DNA from: DASYSA01 sp036003885
Lineage (GTDB): Bacteria > Acidobacteriota > Blastocatellia > UBA7656
Assembly (NCBI GenBank): GCA_036003885.1
Contig: DASYSA010000536.1
Location: 1-9,616, forward strand
Direction of reading: 5' to 3'
Length of the DNA stretch: 9,616 nucleotides
Part shown: in pieces, positions 1-5,435 of the stretch
Position numbering within the stretch: the stretch's first letter is position 1
How the letters are laid out: the number at the start of each line of letters is the position of its first letter
Position numbers and translations under genes: made by a program
The notes under the pieces: generated by a model
The model's input: only the letters and a program-made list of their open reading frames with translations
What the model was told of the DNA's origin: nothing
Databases searched by the model: none

Positions 1-585
1 GAGCGTCTTGTTGGCGAAGCGTCAGGGCGACAGGTCATCCTCTTCACACATGATCTCCATTTTCTCTACCTTGTGAAATCATATGCAGACAAAGCGAAGG
101 TCGGAGTTGTGTCACACTGGGTACAGCGGGGAGCGCACGACGGCAAGCCGGGTCACATATCGTTGAACAACAGTCCGCTCATGGAGAAGGAGTTCAAGTC
201 TCCGACAAGAGCCAAAGAGTTCCTGGACCGCGCGCAAAAGGAACCATCTCCGCAAGAACAGCAGCGCCTGGTGGAGCAGGGATTTGGCTATTTGCGTTCA
301 ACCTACGAGGCATTCATCATTTTCGATCTTCTGGGAGAAGTTGTCATTCGCTTTGGAGAGCGCATAAGCCCCGGCCGGCTGAAAGATGTCGTATGGGATC
401 CGTCAATCGTCGAGGAGGTCATCCACAAGCATGAAGTGCTGTCCGGGTATGTGGACGCACATCTCCACAGCGATGCGTTCGCAGCTCAAAAACCGACCCA
501 TGCAATTTTGAAGAAGGAGATAGAGAGTTTCGAAGCAATGAAGACGAAGCTGAAGAAGCTCAAGAGGGAAGTTGGAAAGGTGTAG
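1..585 (+). CDS. AAA/SMC-like ATPase, C-terminal fragment (5' end outside window)
   Basis: The reading frame is open from base 1 to the stop at 583-585, giving 194 visible residues, so the gene almost certainly starts upstream. A methionine codon lies at 181, but codons 13-18 (QVILFTHD at the start of the window) already look like protein. This strand ending in Thr-His-Asp matches the segment after the Walker B motif in ABC/SMC-type ATPases, where the histidine is the switch (H-loop) residue. The rest is largely helical, with a charged tail rich in Lys and Glu. The pattern resembles the C-terminal part of large AAA_13-type ATPases of the RloC/PrrC sort, whose ATPase half often regulates a nuclease or other effector. 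The Walker A motif and any effector domain lie outside the window, so function cannot be assigned. It shares the direction of the next genes but is 267 bp away from them, so co-transcription is uncertain. Confidence 0.72.
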   Translation, partial: ERLVGEASGRQVILFTHDLHFLYLVKSYADKAKVGVVSHWVQRGAHDGKPGHISLNNSPLMEKEFKSPTRAKEFLDRAQKEPSPQEQQRLVEQGFGYLRSTYEAFIIFDLLGEVVIRFGERISPGRLKDVVWDPSIVEEVIHKHEVLSGYVDAHLHSDAFAAQKPTHAILKKEIESFEAMKTKLKKLKREVGKV

Positions 586-852
586 ATCCCTTTTTTTGTA
601 GGCCGAATTGCGCCTGCAATCGACATCACGCCGAGGGGAAACATCTTGCAAACTCCGATATTCGTGGTATCATCGGCCCGTTCGAATCTCGATCCTTTTA
701 GCGATTCAATTCTCGCTAGCTGTTGAAGCTCTTCGCAAATAAAGCCGTTCAACAGAAAGTAATCCATTAAGCCCCTGAGTTGTAGTACAGATTCCCCGCT
801 TTTTCTGTGCTGAAATTGAGAAGCCCAAACGCAGACAAGGGAGTTAAGCCAA
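586..852. other. intergenic region without a recognised gene
   Basis: This 267-bp gap separates the ATPase from the B-box gene. It is less GC-rich by eye than the flanking genes. I see a run of T just after the ATPase stop (about 590-598) but no clear stem before it, so I do not call a terminator. A possible sigma70-like promoter (see 646-673) is the only signal I can point to. The opposite strand is open here, but I recognise no family in it. Confidence 0.5.
646..673 (+). promoter_or_regulatory. possible sigma70-like promoter
   Basis: A TTGCAA hexamer at 646-651 (four of six matches to the -35 consensus) is followed after 16 bp by TATCAT at 668-673 (five of six matches to -10). It would drive the B-box gene at 853 with a leader of about 170 nt. 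Chance matches of this quality are common, so this is a weak call. Confidence 0.25.
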
Positions 853-1254
853 ATGCAAGCAATCCAATGCAAGAACCATCCGGATGTTCAGGCCACGGAC
901 CGCTGCACGGGATGCGCCGAGACCTTCTGCGCAAATTGCCTCGTCAATATCGGTGGGCAGAAGTACTGCGGCTCGTGCAAGGTGCTCGCCGTCACCGGGC
1001 GGCCGATCGTCGAAGAGGCGACCATTCCGTCCGCGCTGGCCAGCGAAGCACTCAAGTATGCTCTGATCGGAATCATCTGCTTCGGAGTGATCCTGGGCCC
1101 TATGGCCATATCCAAGGCGTTGAAGGCTAAGAAAGAGATCGCCGCCGATCCTCAGTTGACAGGAGAAGGTAAGGCCAACGCCGCGCTGATCATCGGGATT
1201 CTCGACCTCCTGTTCTGGGTGCTTGGAATAATCGCCCGGGTATCAGCCGTCTGA
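853..1254 (+). CDS. B-box zinc-finger membrane protein (DUF4190-like tail)
   Basis: This is a 133-residue protein. The N-terminus carries a B-box-like zinc finger with regularly spaced pairs: C6/H9, C18/C21, C26/C29 and C39/C42. Two hydrophobic segments follow at about residues 66-88 and 107-131, joined by a short Lys-rich loop and a Gly-Ala segment, as in small DUF4190-type membrane proteins. The ATG at 853 has an AAGGGAG ribosome-binding site nine bases upstream, and the cysteine motif starts at once, which supports this start. B-boxes in eukaryotic TRIM proteins accompany RING E3 ligases and mediate protein contacts. Here the gene is the first of several zinc-finger/membrane genes leading into a ubiquitin-like operon, so a scaffold or substrate-recruiting role at the membrane is plausible but inferred. 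The domain call is fairly firm; the function is unknown. Confidence 0.85.
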   Translation: MQAIQCKNHPDVQATDRCTGCAETFCANCLVNIGGQKYCGSCKVLAVTGRPIVEEATIPSALASEALKYALIGIICFGVILGPMAISKALKAKKEIAADPQLTGEGKANAALIIGILDLLFWVLGIIARVSAV

Positions 1255-1365
1255 GCCGGGGCGGTCCATCTTTGAACATCCGGACCTGAGGGCGAAGTCG
1301 CGAAAGAGACCAGGCGACCCACACCTCCAGACCAGGCACTGCAATTGAAGCTGCTTCCAGCCCTC

Positions 1366-1372
1366 AAGGAGG
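1366..1372 (+). promoter_or_regulatory. strong Shine-Dalgarno that fixes a TTG start
   Basis: AAGGAGG lies five bases before TTG at 1378. It decides the start of the downstream gene in favour of this TTG over an upstream in-frame TTG at 1345, which has no comparable site. There is no in-frame ATG before the first cysteine pair. Confidence 0.8.
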
Positions 1373-1377
1373 CGACT

Positions 1378-2223
1378 TTGGTCGAAACTAAGAACTGCCC
1401 ATCTTGCGGCTACCCTCGTACGTTCGCGACCGGAAGATGTACGCGCTGCGGATACCAATTCACCGACGACATTCCGGTTGCCGATCCGGTAGATGCCGGA
1501 CCCATCACTGAGCAGCCGTCGCACATGCAGCCCGTGACGGAAGCGCCTCCAATGTGCCTGAACCACCCGACCGTTCCGGCTTCGGCGCGCTGCGATTACT
1601 GCGGCGTCCGTATCTGTTCGACATGCGACTTCCTGGTGCCACCGGCCGCATCCGAGTCCTCCGTACTCAACATCGGTCGAGAGATGCACGCTTGCCCGAA
1701 CTGTGTGACGACGCGGCGCTCCTCCGGTGCGCCTCAGAGACTACCTCAACAGACACTGCCGCTGGCGGGAGGTGTGATGTGCACCCAGCACCCGGATGTC
1801 AGCGCGGTAAGGAGGTGTGGACTCTGTGTGGCCACCATGTGCGCTACGTGCGACTTCGAGTTGCCAGGCCATTTCCATTTGTGCCCGACGTGCGCAACCA
1901 CTCCCCAAACGGCGCTCTCGCCCAGGCGGAAGAAGCTTATAGGCTTTGCATATGCCCTGGCGGCCTGGTCGACACTTACTATGGCAGTGTTATTCACCGG
2001 CGCACTCGGCGCAATGACGGACCAGAGTAAAGAAGCTGAAGCTGCCATCGGACTTCTGGCTGGGATACTGATATTCGTACCCACCCTCGGAGGCACCGCT
2101 CTCAGCTTCAGCGCCCTCGACAAGAGATTGGGGAATCCTCCAGCTATTTGGGGCGCCGTGATTTGGAATGGCGTATTGCTCGCTTTGTGGGTTGTTCTGA
2201 GCGTTGTCGGATCTTTAACGTAA
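1378..2223 (+). CDS. zinc-ribbon and double B-box membrane protein
   Basis: Starting at TTG 1378 the protein has 281 residues. In order it shows a zinc ribbon (C7/C10, C21/C24), a linker rich in Pro, a first B-box-like finger (C60/H63, C72/C75, C80/C83, C106/C109), a second one (C135/H138, C147/C150, C155/C158, C169/C172), then three hydrophobic segments at about 187-210, 222-246 and 256-278. The two B-boxes resemble each other and that of the gene at 853, pointing to duplication of one domain. All metal-ligand pairs appear intact. The protein probably sits in the cytoplasmic membrane with the fingers on the cytoplasmic side. It is 123 bp after the first B-box gene and 110 bp before the ubiquitin-like gene, same strand. 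A scaffold or substrate-adaptor role for the conjugation system is a guess from context; no catalytic domain is visible. Confidence 0.85.
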   Translation: MVETKNCPSCGYPRTFATGRCTRCGYQFTDDIPVADPVDAGPITEQPSHMQPVTEAPPMCLNHPTVPASARCDYCGVRICSTCDFLVPPAASESSVLNIGREMHACPNCVTTRRSSGAPQRLPQQTLPLAGGVMCTQHPDVSAVRRCGLCVATMCATCDFELPGHFHLCPTCATTPQTALSPRRKKLIGFAYALAAWSTLTMAVLFTGALGAMTDQSKEAEAAIGLLAGILIFVPTLGGTALSFSALDKRLGNPPAIWGAVIWNGVLLALWVVLSVVGSLT

Positions 2224-2333
2224 CGTTTGCCTGACCATCAGACGGCGGTTCAGCCTCGAGAACCTCGATTGCACGAGAGGCTTACCTCAATCCCCTGGCC
2301 GTCGATTTCCTAATCAGCCGTGAGGAGGGGCCT

Positions 2334-2762
2334 ATGGGAACGCTGAGAGTAAGGGTGTTGGACGTGACGGGCAGCAGAAGCTGCGAAGTCGAAGCGCCCG
2401 ATGACGTGCCGATCAACCGGCTCCTGGTCCTGTTAGTCGAACGAATGAATCTTCCATTGAACAGTCCTGACGGTCAGATCATGAGTTACAAGCTTCACCT
2501 GCGACGTACAGGCACCCAGCTCCTGGATGCGCAGACGATGGCCGAGGCCGGCGTGACGGGCGGGGACGAATTGCGTCTGCAGCCGGAAATCACGGCGGGA
2601 TCATTCACCCCAACTAGTAGTCAGTCAGAGCACGAATCCCCCAACCGGCAGGGAGGGGATCTTTCACGTCGGCCTACATCGAAAGACCGATGGCGGGACA
2701 ATCCCCCAACCTACCGGTTGGGGGATTCGCGGGAGCCGGCGCCCCCGATGCCAGTAGGCTGA
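2334..2762 (+). CDS. ubiquitin-like protein, YukD/EsaB-type beta-grasp fold
   Basis: This is the likely protein modifier of the system. The ATG at 2334 has a GAGGAGGGG ribosome-binding site ending three bases upstream. Residues 1-84 fit a beta-grasp domain of the YukD type: an N-terminal strand (TLRVRVLDV), an acidic-proline segment, a helix around 28-40, and the typical close TMAEAGVTGGDELRL at 68-82. Residues 85-142 are a low-complexity, probably disordered tail. Part of it is translated from hairpin repeats (see 2635-2655 and 2700-2727), so it may be recently acquired. Ubiquitin-type conjugation needs an exposed C-terminal glycine. The translated protein ends in Val-Gly (G142), and Arg-Gln-Gly-Gly occurs internally at 105-108 before Asp, so either the full-length end or a JAMM-processed end could be the active one. 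E1 follows after 80 bp. The fold call is good; use as a modifier is inferred from the neighbours. Confidence 0.82.
   Translation: MGTLRVRVLDVTGSRSCEVEAPDDVPINRLLVLLVERMNLPLNSPDGQIMSYKLHLRRTGTQLLDAQTMAEAGVTGGDELRLQPEITAGSFTPTSSQSEHESPNRQGGDLSRRPTSKDRWRDNPPTYRLGDSREPAPPMPVG
2635..2655. repeat. degenerate copy of the CCCCCAACC hairpin repeat
   Basis: The left arm AATCCCCCAACC is identical to that of the copy at 2700, but the loop and right arm have diverged to a G-rich stretch. It lies inside the ubiquitin-like gene and encodes the Pro-Asn-Arg-Gln-Gly-Gly part of its tail. Confidence 0.5.
2700..2727. repeat. hairpin repeat, copy 1
   Basis: This is a perfect inverted repeat with two 12-bp arms (AATCCCCCAACC and its complement) around a TACC loop, followed by a conserved GCGGGAGCCG flank. 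It is inside the last codons of the ubiquitin-like gene. No T-run follows, so a standard intrinsic terminator is unlikely. Confidence 0.85.
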
Positions 2763-2769
2763 AATGAAG

Positions 2770-2796
2770 AATCCCCAACCTACCGGTTGGGGGATT
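2770..2796. repeat. hairpin repeat, copy 2
   Basis: This is the same sequence as copy 1, minus one C in the left arm, 70 bp further on and with the same GCGGGAGCCG flank. It lies between the ubiquitin-like stop and the E1 start. In mRNA it would form a stable stem that could block 3'-to-5' decay or partly attenuate transcription into E1. Confidence 0.85.
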
Positions 2797-2842
2797 GCGG
2801 GAGCCGCCATTTTAGTCCATCACAATCACTGTAACTGAAGTT

Positions 2843-4003
2843 ATGAGCGAGTCAGTGCCGCAAAATATCGTTCTCTCAGAGGGACGCTTCGCGAGATTCG
2901 AGGCCATTCGTTGGTGGGACCAGTCTCTCATCAAGAATGGGCGAGTGCTCGTCGTAGGAGCGGGCGCCCTCGGCAACGAGGTGATCAAGAACCTCAGCCT
3001 TCTCGGCGTAGGCAACCTGGTCATCGTCGACATGGACCGGGTTGAGTTGAGCAACCTTAGTCGCTCCGTGCTCTTTAGAGAAGAAGATGAAGGCGAGCCA
3101 AAAGCGGAATGCGCCGCTCGCGGCGCCAGGCGAATCTACCCTGAGATTAGCGTTGAGCCGCTGGTCGGCAATGTGCTCGCAGACGTCGGACTCGGGCGCT
3201 TTCGTTGGGCCCAGGTGGTCGTGGGCGCGTTGGACAATCGAGAAGCACGGGTCTTTGTTAATAGTGCTTGCGCTCGAGTCGGCCGTCCGTGGATTGATGG
3301 AGGTCTGGATGTGCTGCAAGGCATCGCCCGGGGGTTCGCTCCACCGGCGACCGCCTGTTACGAATGCACGATGAGCGAGGTCGACTGGGATTTGTTGAAC
3401 AAGCGCCGATCGTGTTCGTTGCTTGCGCGGCGGGCATTGGAACAGAGGGGCACTCCGACCACTCCGACTATTGCATCGATCATTGGCGGCATCCAGGCGC
3501 AGGAGGTGATCAAGCTGCTCCACGGCATGGAGGCCCTGATCGGTCGCGGCTTCGTTTTCGAGGGTGCCATGCACAATTCCTACGCGGTCACTTATCCGAT
3601 AAGCCCGGACTGCGGCTGGCACGACCCCGCGCCAAATATAGAATCGATGGATGACTTAACCTCGGACACTCGACTCAGCGAGATCTGGAGTCTGGCGGCC
3701 GAGCGGCTGGATGGAGTCGACGCGATCGATCTCGGACGAGAGATCGTAAGCCATCTGGAGTGCCCCGCATGCAGCGCCAGCGAAACGGTGATGGTTACCG
3801 TAGAAAAGATCATTGCGGATCGGGCGCTCTGCCCGCGCTGCGGATCTGAGCGCTATCCCCGGTTCTTTCATTCAATCTCAGTGGGCAGCGATCTGCTCGA
3901 TAAGACAATCGCTGAGTTGGGTCTGCCGAAGTGGGACATTGTTTGGGCCCGGAGAGGCGTCAACTCCATAGGCATTGAGATCACAGGCGATCGGCAAGCC
4001 TGA
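2843..4003 (+). CDS. E1-like ubiquitin-activating enzyme (ThiF/MoeB superfamily)
   Basis: This 386-residue protein should adenylate the C-terminus of the ubiquitin-like protein and pass it to the E2. The ThiF Rossmann domain shows VVGAGALG (37-44) for ATP, IVD with D63, the NLSR box with the adenylation arginine R74, EPK with K87, and ALDN with D131. The segment ACYEC (C172, C175) matches the zinc-ligand pair of MoeB and eukaryotic E1s. C191 in RRSCSLL sits where the thioester cysteine of UBA2/UBA3 lies after that pair, so it is my candidate nucleophile. PTTPTIASIIGGIQAQE (205-221) is the conserved ThiF segment. A second zinc pair set follows (C307/C310, C330/C333), then a short C-terminal domain (341-386) that might dock the E2. 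The ATG at 2843 has only a weak ribosome-binding site. The family is firm. Sulfur transfer instead of conjugation is the alternative, but the neighbouring E2 argues against it. Confidence 0.93.
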   Translation: MSESVPQNIVLSEGRFARFEAIRWWDQSLIKNGRVLVVGAGALGNEVIKNLSLLGVGNLVIVDMDRVELSNLSRSVLFREEDEGEPKAECAARGARRIYPEISVEPLVGNVLADVGLGRFRWAQVVVGALDNREARVFVNSACARVGRPWIDGGLDVLQGIARGFAPPATACYECTMSEVDWDLLNKRRSCSLLARRALEQRGTPTTPTIASIIGGIQAQEVIKLLHGMEALIGRGFVFEGAMHNSYAVTYPISPDCGWHDPAPNIESMDDLTSDTRLSEIWSLAAERLDGVDAIDLGREIVSHLECPACSASETVMVTVEKIIADRALCPRCGSERYPRFFHSISVGSDLLDKTIAELGLPKWDIVWARRGVNSIGIEITGDRQA

Positions 4004-4052
4004 CGTTGGTAAGCCTGGTAGGCCTGGGAAAAGCCTGGGTAAAGCCTGGGTA
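3996..4052 (+). repeat. short tandem repeats with core AAGCCTGGGTA
   Basis: Imperfect units begin at 4011, 4021, 4031 and 4042, and the last two are identical 11-mers. A related AAGCCTGA forms the final codons and stop of the E1 gene. The last unit runs into the left arm of the inverted-repeat element at 4046. Confidence 0.7.
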
Positions 4053-4275
4053 CGCACGCTTCCAGCGTGCCCACGCACACCGGTGTGGCTGACTGGAGTT
4101 TAGAGATTTTAATGCGGATTCACCTGGAGCAACCAATCAACCTTAAGGCATGCGGTGCAGACGAAAAGGCCGGCGCCCGGCCAGTAGCTGAGAAGAGGCC
4201 ATGCCCTTCGCCGCGCACCAACCTCTTCCGTTGCGCACATCCGCAAGCCGGCACGCTGGAAGCGTGCGTACCCAG
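4046..4275. repeat. 230-bp inverted-repeat element (MITE/REPIN-like)
   Basis: Bases 4046-4071 and 4250-4275 are perfect 26-bp reverse complements around a 178-bp interior. Each arm itself contains a hairpin, GCACGCT-TCC-AGCGTGC or its complement. The interior holds two further palindromes, CACACCGGTGTG (4076-4087) and GGCCGG-CGC-CCGGCC (4168-4182). I see no convincing ORF and no clear target-site duplication. It fills almost all of the gap between E1 and JAB. Such structure fits a non-autonomous mobile element or a REP-type doublet; I recall similar palindromes as dispersed repeats in planctomycete-like genomes, but that is memory, not a search. Confidence 0.8.
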
Positions 4276-4295
4276 ACCACGCGGAGGTATGAACA

Positions 4296-5435
4296 ATGAA
4301 GCGCGATAAGACTTCCAGGCCTGAGAACAAAGCCGCCGACCCGCCCGCGGATCAGACGAAGTCACCCGGCGCGCAGGCCCCAGATAGCGAGAACATAGCG
4401 CTCGGCGAATGGGCCGATCGGAGGCGCCCGGTCCGACGGACATTTCCCGGTCCTGGCATGTTAGACGTCGCTCTTCGCGTCGCTATGGATCGAAGCCCCT
4501 ATGCGGAGTTGATCGCCCATGCGAAAGAGTCGCTGCACAAAGAGATCTGCGGCGTGCTGGTGGGCGACGTCTGCGAAGACGATCAGGGGTCCTTCGTCCA
4601 CATCAAGGCCATCATCAGAGGTGATGCAGCCCAGCAAGGCAGCACTCACGTCACCTACACGCAGGAAACGTGGACAGCTATTCACAAGACCATGGAGGAG
4701 CGGTACCGCAAGCTGCAGATCGTCGGCTGGTATCACTCGCACCCAGGTTACGGGGTCCAGTTCTCGGAGATGGACCGGTTCATTCAGAAGAATTTCTTCT
4801 TCGGTCCCACGCAGCTCGGGCTTGTGATCGATCCGCTGGGCGGCGACGTGAGCATCTGCGTCAACACCGATGCGGGCCTTGAGAACATCGGACAGTTCTG
4901 GGTCGATGGCCGTGAGCAGCGCTGCTATCTACCCGCGCCGGTCTCCTCTGCCACCGCCACGTCCTCAGGTCCCGCTTCGGCCGAGCTGCAGCAGCGATTG
5001 GAGTCGGTCGAGAATCGCCTCAATCAGGCTATTCGCGCACTGGATGATACCCGCACTTACATTTACCGTGTGGTGCTCTCGATGGGAATGTTGATCGGCG
5101 TTTCGGTCGTCGCTGCGGTCGGCTACTCAATCTACAGCAGTTATTTCAGGCCGATGACTCCGCCTGAGATTCGAAGTTATGCGCCAGTTCCAATAAAGAT
5201 CGGGGACAAGGTTGTCCTCCTCGGCGTCGGCGTCGTCAGTTGGGAAGTGCCTCCGGAGTTGATCCCGACTCCCAGGGAACCTGAGCAGAAGAGCGACAAA
5301 AATGGGTCTGCCTCTGACGTCCGTCGCGAAACACCGGGACAGTCAGATCAGCCGGCCGGCGGGCCGGGCAACAGCAATTCCGAGAAACCAGCATCGCCGG
5401 ATGCTGGTTCCAGCCAGCCGCAAGGAAGCAAGTGA
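4296..5435 (+). CDS. membrane-anchored JAMM/JAB-domain isopeptidase
   Basis: This is a 379-residue putative zinc protease that would mature the ubiquitin-like precursor or remove it from substrates. The ATG at 4296 follows GGAGG (4283-4287) by eight bases. Residues 1-55 are polar and Pro-rich. The MPN/JAMM domain spans about 60-215 and has the complete active site: E83 in KEICG, then H147 and H149 in YHSHP, S157 and D160, with the canonical seven-residue spacing between H149 and S157. A probable coiled coil (about 228-252) leads to one membrane segment (about 259-280), then a 100-residue tail ending in low-complexity Ser, Pro, Gly and Gln. With the protease inside, the tail would be outside. 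The stop overlaps the next ATG by one base (TGATG), so translation is likely coupled to the FHA gene. Catalytic assignment is firm; the substrate is inferred from context. Confidence 0.93.
   Translation: MKRDKTSRPENKAADPPADQTKSPGAQAPDSENIALGEWADRRRPVRRTFPGPGMLDVALRVAMDRSPYAELIAHAKESLHKEICGVLVGDVCEDDQGSFVHIKAIIRGDAAQQGSTHVTYTQETWTAIHKTMEERYRKLQIVGWYHSHPGYGVQFSEMDRFIQKNFFFGPTQLGLVIDPLGGDVSICVNTDAGLENIGQFWVDGREQRCYLPAPVSSATATSSGPASAELQQRLESVENRLNQAIRALDDTRTYIYRVVLSMGMLIGVSVVAAVGYSIYSSYFRPMTPPEIRSYAPVPIKIGDKVVLLGVGVVSWEVPPELIPTPREPEQKSDKNGSASDVRRETPGQSDQPAGGPGNSNSEKPASPDAGSSQPQGSK

Noticed and set aside
486..872. Long open frame on the minus strand over the gap between the ATPase and the B-box gene
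   Set aside because: It runs antisense through the well-supported end of the ATPase gene and into the start of the B-box gene, has no family I can name and no clear ribosome-binding site. The middle part (about 600-790) has a protein-like look, so an old gene remnant cannot be excluded.
2700..2796. Hairpins as intrinsic terminators
   Set aside because: The stems are strong, but no U-tract follows either copy, and E1 downstream needs transcription.
2635..2796. CRISPR array
   Set aside because: Only two good copies plus one degenerate one, with irregular spacing, one copy inside a gene, and no cas genes.
2876..3622. 248-codon open frame antisense to the E1 gene
   Set aside because: It is the mirror of a high-GC gene whose plus-strand product has complete ThiF motifs; the antisense product has no recognisable domain.
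4067..4309. Small ORFs across the inverted-repeat element
   Set aside because: Their products are mostly translations of the palindromic arms, and similar peptides arise from both arms. No ribosome-binding site or domain supports them.
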